Shown here in pieces: positions 34,496-41,783 of a DNA stretch of 64,000 nucleotides; the first letter of the stretch is position 1, and the number at the start of each line of letters is the position of its first letter. The notes under the pieces were generated by a model. The model saw nothing but the letters and a program-made list of their open reading frames with translations, had not been told where the DNA came from and did not search any database. The position numbers and the translations under genes are program-made. This DNA is from JAJXXT01 sp963764465 (GTDB lineage Bacteria > Pseudomonadota > Alphaproteobacteria > Acetobacterales > Acetobacteraceae). The DNA is taken from positions 992,001 through 1,056,000 of the forward strand of contig CAVXSO010000006.1 of NCBI GenBank assembly GCA_963764465.1, written 5' to 3'.

Positions 34496-34945
34496 ATGAG
34501 CGAGAGCGTGCATGTCGTCTGCCCCGCCTGTGGCGCGGTCAACCGTTCGCCGCGGGAGCGGCTGGCGGCGGCGCGGTGCGGGACGTGCCACAAGGCTCTG
34601 TTCGACGCGCACCCGGTTGGCGTCGACGAGGCCGGGTTCGAGCGGCACCTGGCGCGCAACGACATTCCGGTGCTGGTGGATGTGTGGGCGGCGTGGTGCG
34701 GGCCGTGCCGGGCCATGGCGCCGCATTTCGAGCGCGCGGCGGCCGCGCTGGAGCCGGGGGTGCGGCTGTTGAAGCTGGACGCGGACGCGGCGCAGGAGAC
34801 GTGTGCCCGGCTGGGCGTGCGCGGAATTCCGGCGATGTTCCTGTTCAAAGGTGGCAAGGTGCTCGCGAAAACCGAGGGCGCGCGGGGTGCCGAGGCCATC
34901 GTGCGCTGGGCGCAGGACGCGCTCGGCGCCCAACCACAAGCGTGA
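34496..34945 (+). CDS. trxC: Thioredoxin 2-type protein with N-terminal zinc finger
   Basis: A 149-residue thioredoxin. It starts with a zinc-binding region, CPAC (9-12) and CGTC (28-31), as in TrxC, then the catalytic WCGPC (67-71) and the cis-Pro motif GIPAMFLFKGG. It reduces disulfides in the cytosol and could strip persulfide sulfur from SQR products or from the two-cysteine regulator. It lies 14 bp after SQR and 13 bp before the DUF2892 gene, so all three are likely one transcript. Confidence 0.92.
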   Translation: MSESVHVVCPACGAVNRSPRERLAAARCGTCHKALFDAHPVGVDEAGFERHLARNDIPVLVDVWAAWCGPCRAMAPHFERAAAALEPGVRLLKLDADAAQETCARLGVRGIPAMFLFKGGKVLAKTEGARGAEAIVRWAQDALGAQPQA

Positions 34946-34958
34946 GGAGTATGAAACA

Positions 34959-35162
34959 ATGAGTATCGACCGCATGGTTCTGGGCTTCGCGGGGTGCGTG
35001 ACCCTGCTCTCCGCCCTGCTCGTCTGGCTGGTGAGCCCGTGGTGGCTGCTGTTGACCGCGTTCGTCGGGCTGAACATGATCCAGGCGAGCGTCACCCGGT
35101 TCTGCCCGGCGGCGATGATCTTCAAGGCGCTGGGTGCGAAGGCCGGTTGCGCGTTCGAATAG
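34959..35162 (+). CDS. DUF2892 (YgaP-type) small membrane protein
   Basis: A 67-residue protein with two hydrophobic segments (MVLGFAGCVTLLSALLVWLV and WWLLLTAFVGLNMIQASV) and the conserved tail TRFCPAAMIFKALG. The same domain is the membrane part of YgaP, a membrane-bound rhodanese. It appears alongside BigR-type operons in other proteobacteria, where it may help sulfur compounds cross the membrane (family knowledge, not proven). GAGGAG lies upstream, 10 bases from the ATG. Confidence 0.85.
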   Translation: MSIDRMVLGFAGCVTLLSALLVWLVSPWWLLLTAFVGLNMIQASVTRFCPAAMIFKALGAKAGCAFE

Positions 35163-35224
35163 CCGGCGCAAGCCGGGATGTGCCTGCCTGCCCGGGATTG
35201 ATTTCATCAACGAGGTGAATCGAT

Positions 35225-36772
35225 ATGAGCGTCGTCGAGCTCTCCCGCCTGCAGTTCGGCCTCACGGCCATGTATCATTTCCTGTTCGTGCCGCTGACGC
35301 TGGGGCTCGCCGTGATCCTCGCGATCATGGAGAGCATCTACGTCACCACCGGGCGGACGATCTGGCGGGACATGACGAAGTTCTGGGGCATGCTGTTCGG
35401 CATCAACTTCGCGCTCGGGGTGGCCACGGGGCTCACCATGGAGTTCGAGTTCGGCACCAACTGGGCGTACTACTCGCACTACGTGGGGGATATCTTCGGA
35501 GCGCCGCTCGCGATCGAGGGGCTGATGGCGTTCTTCCTGGAAGCGACGTTCATCGGGCTGTTCTTCTTCGGGTGGAACAGGATGTCGCGGCCGGCGCACC
35601 TGGTGGCGACGGTGCTGATGGCGCTCGGGACCAACCTCTCGGCGCTGTGGATCCTGATCGCGAATGCGTGGATGCAGCATCCGGTCGGGTCCCATTTCGA
35701 TATCGCGACGATGCGCATGGAGGTGACGGACTTCTTCGCCGTGGTGTTCAACCCGGTGGCGCAGGTGAAGTTCGTGCACACGGTGGCGGCGGGCTATGTC
35801 ACGGGCTCGATGTTCGTGCTCTCGATCAGCGCGTTCTACCTGCTGCGCGGGCGGCACCGGGGGCTCGCGCTGCGCTCCATGACCGTTGCCGCGAGCTTCG
35901 GGCTGGCGGCGGCGCTCTCGGTCGTCGTGCTCGGGGATGCGAGCGGGTACACGGCCTCCGAGAACCAGAAGATGAAGATCGCGGCGATCGAGGCGATGTG
36001 GAAGACGGAGACGCCGCCCGCCTCGTTCACGCTGTTCGGCATTCCCAACCAGCAATCCTTCATGACCGAGTATGCGGTGAAAATTCCCTGGGTGCTGGGG
36101 CTGATCACGACGCACTCGATCGACGAGGCGGTGCCGGGGATCAACAACCTCGTGCTCAAGGCCGAGGAGCAGATCAAGAGCGGCATGATCGCCTATGGCG
36201 CGATGGAGAAGCTGCGCGCCAACCCCAATGACCAGGCGGCGCTGGCCGATTTCAATACGCACCAGAAGGACCTCGGCTACGCGCTGCTGCTCAAGCGCTA
36301 CACGCCGACCGTGACGGATGCGAGCGAGGACCAGGTCGCGAAGGCGGCGCTGGACACGATTCCGCCGGTGGCGACGCTGTTCTTCGCGTTCCGCATCATG
36401 GTGGGGCTCGGGTTCTACTTCATCCTGCTGTTCGCGACGATGTTCGTGCTCGCCTCGCGGCGGATTCTGGAGCGCCAACGCTGGCTGCTGCACGTGTGCC
36501 TGTGGTCGCTGCCGCTGCCGTGGGTGGCGGCCGAGATGGGCTGGGTGGTGGCCGAGGTGGGGCGCCAGCCATGGACGATCGACGGCGTGCTGCCGACCTT
36601 CCTTTCCGTCTCCTCCGTCTCGGCGCTGGACGTCGCGATCTCGACCGCGGTGTTCGTGCTGTTCTACTCGGTGCTGGCGGTGGTTGAGGTCTTCCTGATG
36701 GTGCGGACGATCCGCCGTGGCCCCGCCCCCGCGCCGGCGGCGGCGCAGGGCGCGGCGCTGCGCGCGGCATAG
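35225..36772 (+). CDS. cydA: Cytochrome bd-type quinol oxidase subunit I
   Basis: Heme-bearing subunit of the bd oxidase, 515 residues with about nine transmembrane helices. The N-terminal LSRLQFGLTAMYHFLFVPLTLGL has the conserved His of the b595/d site, and MEFEFGTNWAYYSHYVGDIFGAPLAIEG is the family signature. The quinol-binding loop with KMKIAAIEAMWKTE and FTLFGIPNQ is short, as in the CIO type. It reduces oxygen to water with electrons from ubiquinol and resists cyanide and sulfide. It sits 62 bp after the DUF2892 gene and 9 bp before cydB. Confidence 0.95.
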   Translation: MSVVELSRLQFGLTAMYHFLFVPLTLGLAVILAIMESIYVTTGRTIWRDMTKFWGMLFGINFALGVATGLTMEFEFGTNWAYYSHYVGDIFGAPLAIEGLMAFFLEATFIGLFFFGWNRMSRPAHLVATVLMALGTNLSALWILIANAWMQHPVGSHFDIATMRMEVTDFFAVVFNPVAQVKFVHTVAAGYVTGSMFVLSISAFYLLRGRHRGLALRSMTVAASFGLAAALSVVVLGDASGYTASENQKMKIAAIEAMWKTETPPASFTLFGIPNQQSFMTEYAVKIPWVLGLITTHSIDEAVPGINNLVLKAEEQIKSGMIAYGAMEKLRANPNDQAALADFNTHQKDLGYALLLKRYTPTVTDASEDQVAKAALDTIPPVATLFFAFRIMVGLGFYFILLFATMFVLASRRILERQRWLLHVCLWSLPLPWVAAEMGWVVAEVGRQPWTIDGVLPTFLSVSSVSALDVAISTAVFVLFYSVLAVVEVFLMVRTIRRGPAPAPAAAQGAALRAA

Positions 36773-36781
36773 GAGGCGGGC

Positions 36782-37921
36782 ATGGACATGTACGAGGTGC
36801 TGCGGCTGCTGTGGTGGGCGGTGCTGGGCGTGCTGCTGATCGGCATCGCGGTGATGGATGGTTTCGACATGGGAACGGCGATCCTGCTGCCCGTGATCGG
36901 CCGGACGGACATGGACCGGCGGGTGATGATCAACACCGTGGGGCCGGTCTGGGAGGGCAACCAGGTGTGGCTGATCCTGGGCGCCGGCGCGATCTTCGCC
37001 GCCTGGCCCGCGCTCTATGCCGTCGCGTTCTCGGGCTTCTATCTCGCGATGCTGCTGCTGCTCGCCTCGCTGATCCTGCGGCCGGTGGGGTTCAAGTATC
37101 GCAGCAAGCTCACGGACACGCGCTGGCGCGATGCGTGGGACACGGCGCTGTTCATCGGCGGGCTGGTGCCGGCGCTGGTGTTCGGCGTCGCGTTCGGCAA
37201 CGCGCTGCTGGGGGTGCCGTTCCGCTTCGACGACACGCTGCGGATGACCTACGAGGGCACGGTGTTCGGGCTGTTCCGGCCGTTCGCGCTGCTGGCGGGG
37301 CTGGTGAGTGTGGCGATGCTGACCATGCACGGGGCGGCATGGCTTTCCAACAAGACGGTGGGCGAGTTGCGCGAGCGGGCGCAGACGATGGGCGCGATCG
37401 CGGCCGTGGTGCTGGCGGTGCTGTTCGTGCTGGGCGGGCTGTGGGCGGCGAACCTCGACGGCTACGTGGTGAAGAGCTTCGCGGGCGTGGCGGCACCCTC
37501 CAACCCGCTCACCAAGCAGGTGGCGCGCGAGGCGGGGGCGCTGATGCACAACTACGCGGCGATGCCGGCGACGATGGCGGCCCCGGTGGCCGGGGTTTCG
37601 ATGGCGCTGATCACGGCGCTGCTGCTGGGGTTCGGGAAGCTGCCGAAACTCGCGATGGTGACAAGCGCGCTCGCGGTCGCCGCGGTGATCGCGACGGCGG
37701 GGGTGAGCCTGTTTCCGTTCCTGCTGCCCTCCGACCTCGATCCGTCGCACAGCCTGATCGTGTGGGACGCTTCGTCCTCGGAGACGACGCTGCTGGTGAT
37801 GACGGTGGTGACGGTGGTGCTGCTGCCGATCGTGCTGGGCTACACGGCCTGGGTCTATCGGGTGCTGCGTGGGCCGGTGACGCCGGACGACATCAGCGCC
37901 GATCCGCATACGAGCTACTGA
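36782..37921 (+). CDS. cydB: Cytochrome bd-type quinol oxidase subunit II
   Basis: Structural partner of CydA, 379 residues with eight predicted helices. The N-terminus has LLWWAVLGVLLIGIAVMDGFDMGTAILLP, the conserved CydB start, and MINTVGPVWEGNQVWLILGAGAIFAAWP follows. Length and motifs fit the family. It starts 9 bp after cydA and is followed within 14 bp by the small subunit gene cydX. Confidence 0.95.
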   Translation: MDMYEVLRLLWWAVLGVLLIGIAVMDGFDMGTAILLPVIGRTDMDRRVMINTVGPVWEGNQVWLILGAGAIFAAWPALYAVAFSGFYLAMLLLLASLILRPVGFKYRSKLTDTRWRDAWDTALFIGGLVPALVFGVAFGNALLGVPFRFDDTLRMTYEGTVFGLFRPFALLAGLVSVAMLTMHGAAWLSNKTVGELRERAQTMGAIAAVVLAVLFVLGGLWAANLDGYVVKSFAGVAAPSNPLTKQVAREAGALMHNYAAMPATMAAPVAGVSMALITALLLGFGKLPKLAMVTSALAVAAVIATAGVSLFPFLLPSDLDPSHSLIVWDASSSETTLLVMTVVTVVLLPIVLGYTAWVYRVLRGPVTPDDISADPHTSY

Positions 37922-37935
37922 GAGGGAGACGGGGC

Positions 37936-38040
37936 ATGTGGTATTTCGCGTGGGTGCTCGGGCTTGGGTTCGCGGCGGCGTTCGCGGCGCTGAACGCGAT
38001 GTGGCTGGAGCTGGCGCCGGGCGAGGGGCTGCCCGAGTAG
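37936..38040 (+). CDS. cydX: Cytochrome bd oxidase small subunit CydX
   Basis: A 34-residue single-helix protein beginning MWYFAWVLGLGFAAAFAALN and then AMWLE, matching the CydX/YbgT pattern. CydX stabilises the heme centres of the oxidase. It lies 14 bp after cydB, with GAGGGAGACGGGGC before the ATG. Small genes like this are often missed by automatic callers. Confidence 0.93.
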   Translation: MWYFAWVLGLGFAAAFAALNAMWLELAPGEGLPE

Positions 38041-38045
38041 CCTGC

Positions 38046-38060
38046 CTCGGCCGAGCCGAG
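38046..38060. terminator. Short hairpin between convergent genes
   Basis: CTCGGC, loop CGA, GCCGAG: a 6 bp stem in the 23 bp gap between cydX and the convergent YedK-like gene. No T-run follows, so terminator activity is uncertain. Confidence 0.35.
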
Positions 38061-38063
38061 CGC

Positions 38064-38729
38064 TCAGGATGCCGGGTCGAGCAGGTTGGCGTCGTTGGTG
38101 GCGGGGCTGTTGACGCGGCGGGAGACCGGCCAGAGGCGCAGCGTGCCGGCGGGCGCGGGGTTGAGGAGCTGGAAGGCCTGGTGCGGCGTGCCCTCGAGCC
38201 AGGTGTCCCAGGTGGCGGGCTCCAGGATCACCGGCATGCGGTCGTGGATGGGCGCCATTTCGGCGTTGGCCTGTGTGGTGAGGATCACGAAGGTTCGCCG
38301 CACCGCGCCGTCCGGGGCGCGCCAGCCTTCCCAGAGGGCAGCGATGGCGAGCAGGTCGCCGTCGGCGCGGGCGGCGGCGAAGGGCTGTTTCTGGCCCCCT
38401 TCCCGCTTCCACTCGTAGAACGCGTCCGCGGGGACGACGCCGCGGCGGGCGGCGAAGGCCTCGCGGAAGAAGGGGCTGGTATCGACCGTCTCGGCGCGGG
38501 CGTTGATGGGGCGGCGGGCGGATTTTTCGTCCTTCGTCCAGTGGGGGACGAGGCCCCAGCGCAGGAGATCGAGGTGGCGGGCGTGGGTTTGGGGGTGGCG
38601 GCGGACGATGGCCGCGTCCTGGCCGGGCGCGATGTTCCAGGATGGGGCCAGTTCCGGCAGGGGGCCGGTGACGCGGAAGCGCTCGCCGACGTCCTTGGCC
38701 GAGCTCTTGTTGACGAAGCGGCCGCACAT
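38064..38729 (-). CDS. SOS response-associated peptidase (YedK/HMCES-like)
   Basis: A 221-residue SRAP-domain protein that crosslinks to abasic sites in single-stranded DNA and shields them. The N-terminus is MCGRF, so Cys2 after Met removal is the crosslinking residue. NARAETVDTSPFFREAF and the segment CVVPADAFYEWK-like GVVPADAFYEWKRE are family signatures. A later HDRMPVIL holds the catalytic His. It stands alone, convergent with cydX. A LexA site was not recognised upstream. Confidence 0.93.
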   Translation of the reverse strand: MCGRFVNKSSAKDVGERFRVTGPLPELAPSWNIAPGQDAAIVRRHPQTHARHLDLLRWGLVPHWTKDEKSARRPINARAETVDTSPFFREAFAARRGVVPADAFYEWKREGGQKQPFAAARADGDLLAIAALWEGWRAPDGAVRRTFVILTTQANAEMAPIHDRMPVILEPATWDTWLEGTPHQAFQLLNPAPAGTLRLWPVSRRVNSPATNDANLLDPAS

Positions 38730-38785
38730 GTCAGGCCCCGTCCGATATTGCTGCTCCGACGGCCATCCACCGGAGGTGTTCGCCG

Positions 38786-38854
38786 CCCCGGTGCTCGCCA
38801 GACCCCGGTGCTCGCCAGGCCCCGGTGCTCGCCAGGCCCCCGGTGCTCGCCAGG
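38786..38854. repeat. 17 bp tandem repeat, four units, intergenic
   Basis: Four head-to-tail copies of CCCCGGTGCTCGCCAGG (first ends AGA, last has one extra C) in the 193 bp gap upstream of the YedK-like gene. Confidence 0.9.
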
Positions 38855-38922
38855 CTTGCGCGTGGGTCTGGCGCGCCGGAGCGCGCGGTCGAACGATGCC
38901 CGGCTGGGCGAGAGGCTGGCGG

Positions 38923-39867
38923 TCAGGTGACGACGATGGGGAGGTGGTTTCGGTAGGCGACGGTGGCGGCGATGGGCCAGAGGGCGAAGCCCTTGGCCTC
39001 GAGCGTCGGGAGCCAGGATTCCAGTGCCGCGAGCGTGTTGGGGCGCGGGTGGCCGATGGAGATGGCGTAGCCCTGGTGGCGGGCCATCACCTCCGTCAGC
39101 AGGAGCTGGTTGGCGATGTCCGTGGGGTCGCTGGTGTTGTCGATGAAGACGTCGCGCGCGGCGGTGGGCACGCCCGCGGCCTCGGCGCGGAGCACGCCCT
39201 CGCTGTGCGGGATCACCACGCTGTCGAGGAAGAGCATGGTGGCGAGCTTGGTCTGGTCCGCCACGATGTCCATGAGCGGGATGCTGCCGGTGGCGACGCT
39301 GCCCATGTGGTTGTTGAGGCCGACGCTGTGCGGAACGGCGGCAATGGCGCTCTGCAGCAGCTCGACGTTGACCTGCGGGGGCAGGTCCACGCGCAGCGGG
39401 TTGGGGCCGGTTTCGTAGGTGCTGTTGCTGTAGGCCTGCATGGGCATGTGCAGCAGCGTCTCGTGACCGCGGTCGCGGCCCTCGGCGGCCTGTTGCGCGA
39501 GGTCCGGCGCGAAGGGGAACCAGGCGAGCGTGAGCGGGCCGGCGGGAAGGCGCAGCGCGCGGGCGGTGTTGTCGCGCATGACGCCGAGATCGTCGATGAC
39601 GATGGCGATCTTGGGCCGGCTCTCGTTGGGGTCCACGCGGACGGCGTTGCGGCGCCAGATGGGAAGGTCCGGCACGGCCTGCGCGGGGACGGTGGCGAGC
39701 GGGGCCGGCGCCAGCTCCGGCGGCATCCCGGAGGGCAGCTGGGGCATGCCGGTTTCCGGCAGCGGCGCATAGGCGATGGGGCCGGCGAAGGCGGCGGTGG
39801 GCAGGACGGTCGCGAGGCCAGCGAGCAGCGCGCGGCGGCGGAGCTTCGGCGCGGGAAGATGGATCAT
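38923..39867 (-). CDS. Divergent polysaccharide deacetylase family protein (YibQ-like)
   Basis: A 314-residue exported protein. The N-terminus KLRRRALLAGLATVLPTAAFA resembles a Tat or Sec signal with a consecutive-arginine start. The NodB-like domain follows: KIAIVIDDLGVMRDNTARAL carries the metal-site Asp pair, and NNHMGSVAT the His motif. YAISIGHPRPNTLAALESWLP is characteristic of the YibQ subgroup (DUF610). The family is linked to cell envelope and sugar deacetylation, but no member's substrate is firmly established. Not adjacent to other envelope genes here. Confidence 0.88.
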   Translation of the reverse strand: MIHLPAPKLRRRALLAGLATVLPTAAFAGPIAYAPLPETGMPQLPSGMPPELAPAPLATVPAQAVPDLPIWRRNAVRVDPNESRPKIAIVIDDLGVMRDNTARALRLPAGPLTLAWFPFAPDLAQQAAEGRDRGHETLLHMPMQAYSNSTYETGPNPLRVDLPPQVNVELLQSAIAAVPHSVGLNNHMGSVATGSIPLMDIVADQTKLATMLFLDSVVIPHSEGVLRAEAAGVPTAARDVFIDNTSDPTDIANQLLLTEVMARHQGYAISIGHPRPNTLAALESWLPTLEAKGFALWPIAATVAYRNHLPIVVT

Positions 39868-40186
39868 CGCGTTGGCCTGCGGGCGTGGGAGGGCGGCGTT
39901 GATGCGTGGATTTCAATGTACCGCGCGTGCGTGTGATTGTGAACGGCGCGCGTTGCGGATTTGCAAAAATTCCTGTGCACATCTGGCTTGCTGAAGACGC
40001 GGTGGCGCGCGCGAGGCGACTCGGGCGGGACCGCGCGGGTGGGCGCGCGCGGCGATGGGGCGCGGCGCTGGGGACGTGGCGGCGGGTGCTGCGACGGGTG
40101 CGCGCGTGCCCGCGGGACGGCTTGCTGCATTCACAGCGGGCTAGCGTCCGAAGCTCACGAGCGGCGGAGCGCGGGAGGGGCGCCGG
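39868..40186. other. Intergenic gap without a recognised gene
   Basis: 319 bp between two minus-strand genes. The part next to the deacetylase gene (39900-39990) is less GC-rich and probably holds its promoter. The rest has only low-complexity open frames; no RNA gene or clear repeat was recognised. Confidence 0.4.
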
Positions 40187-41354
40187 CTAGTAGCTCTTGG
40201 GCAGGCCGAGGACACGCTCGGCGATGTGGCAGAGGACGAGCTGGGGGCTGACGGGGGTGAGGCGCGGGATCATGATTTCGCGGAAATAGCGCTCGACGTG
40301 GTATTCCTTCGCGTAGCCGTAGCCGCCATGGGTAAGGACGGCGGCCTCGCAGGCGCGGAAGCCGGCCTCGGCGGCGAGATACTTGGCGGCGTTGGCGTGG
40401 GGGCCGGCTTCTTCCCCGCGGTCGTAGGCGTCCGCGGCGCGCAGGGTCATGAGCCATGCCGCTTCCAGTTCCATCCAGCAGCGGGCGAGCGGGTGCTGGA
40501 TGGCCTGGTTTTTCCCGATCGGGCGGCCGAAGACGATGCGTTCGCGGGCGTAGTTCGTGGCCTTGCGCAGCGCGGCCTGGCCGAGGCCGACGGCCTCCGC
40601 GGCGATGAGGATGCGTTCCGGGTTCAGGCCGTGGAGGATGAGGCGGAACCCCTGCCCTTCCTCGCCGATGCGGTCGTCCTCCGGGATTTCCAGGCCGTCG
40701 ATGAAGAGCTGGTTCGAAGTCCACGGCCTTGCGGCCCATTTTCTCGATGACGCGCGCCTCCACGTGGCGGCGATCCAGTGCCGTGTAGAACAGCGAGAGG
40801 CCTTCGGTGCGCCTGCGGCAGTGTTCGGCCGGCGTGGTGCGGGCAAGGAGGAGGATGCGGTCCGCGACCTGGGCCGTCGAGGTCCAGACCTTCTGGCCGT
40901 GGACGATGTAGCGATCGCCGCGGCGCTCGGCGCGGGTGCGGATGGCCGTCGTCTCGAGGCCGGCGTCGGGCTCGGTGACGCCGAAGCAGGCGCGCTCCCG
41001 CCCGGCGATGAGCGGGGGGAGCATGCGCGCCTTCTGTTCCTCCGTGCCGAAGACGGTGACGGGGTTGAGGCCGAAGATGTTCATGTGCACGGCCGAGGCG
41101 CCGGACATGCCGGCGCCGGAAGCGGCGATGGCGTGCATCATGATCGCCGCCTCGGTGATGCCGAGGCCGGCGCCGCCATGCGCCTCGGGCATCGCGATGC
41201 CGAGCCAGCCATCGGCGGCGAGCGCCTGGTGGAGTTCGTGCGGGAAGCGGCCGTCGGTGTCGCGGGCGAGCCAGTAGGCGTCGTCGAATTTCGCGGCGAT
41301 GCGGGCGATGGCGTCGGCGACGGCGCGCTGGGTGTCGGTGAGGGAGAAATCCAT
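40187..41354 (-). pseudogene. Acyl-CoA dehydrogenase with a single-base frameshift
   Basis: Two reading frames together give a complete acyl-CoA dehydrogenase of about 388 residues. The first runs from MDFSLTDTQRAVADAIARI through FGVTEPDAGLETTAIRTRAE and GQKVWTSTAQVADRI to EKMGRKAVD. The second continues NQLFIDGLEIPEDDRIGEEG and ends at LGLPKSY. An extra A/T pair at about 40717-40718 causes the switch: GACTTCGAAC would read through as GACTCGAAC. Everything else, including the C-terminal FAD/substrate region (LTHGGYGYAKEYHVERYFRE), looks conserved, so this is either a very recent mutation or a sequencing error. If corrected the enzyme would be functional. Confidence 0.88.
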
Positions 41355-41393
41355 CGGGCGAAGGTAACGCCGCGTGGTGGCGCGGCGCTACGT

Positions 41394-41495
41394 GGGTGCC
41401 GGTATTTGGGGTGCCGGTATTTGGGGTGCCGGTATTTGGGGTGCCGGTATTTGGGGTGCCGCGTCTTTGGGGTGCCGCGTCTGGGTGCCGCCTCT
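41394..41495. repeat. 15 bp tandem repeat, four perfect plus degenerate units
   Basis: GGGTGCCGGTATTTG occurs four times exactly, then as shortened variants GGGTGCCGCGTCTTTG, GGGTGCCGCGTCT and GGGTGCCGCCTCT. It lies about 40 bp upstream of the acyl-CoA dehydrogenase start (minus strand), in a 430 bp gap that contains no recognised gene. Confidence 0.92.
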
Positions 41496-41783
41496 GGGTG
41501 AAGCTGTTGGGGGTGGCGCTGCGGGGAACGGCGCTGCCGGGGCCGCTCCGCGCGACCGGCAGCGGCTGGTTTGGCGCTGGCATGCGCAAACTGCCCTCCG
41601 CGCGCGTGCTTATCAGCCAAGTTCGTGGGCGGTCAGCTCGTGTCTGGTAAATCCGCGTCCGCTCAGTTGATGTCCGCTTCGCTGGGAAAGCCACGCGGTT
41701 GCCGCGCAGCAGCGGCATGCCCGGGCGCGCCGGAACGGGATATTCGAGCGCCTGGAGCCGGCTCCGGCAGCGCCGGAGGCGCC

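Noticed and set aside
35198..35210. TTGAT-TTC-ATCAA before cydA as an FNR box
   Set aside because: The spacer is three bases instead of four, so the half-sites are out of phase for FNR-type binding; it also lies very close to the start codon.
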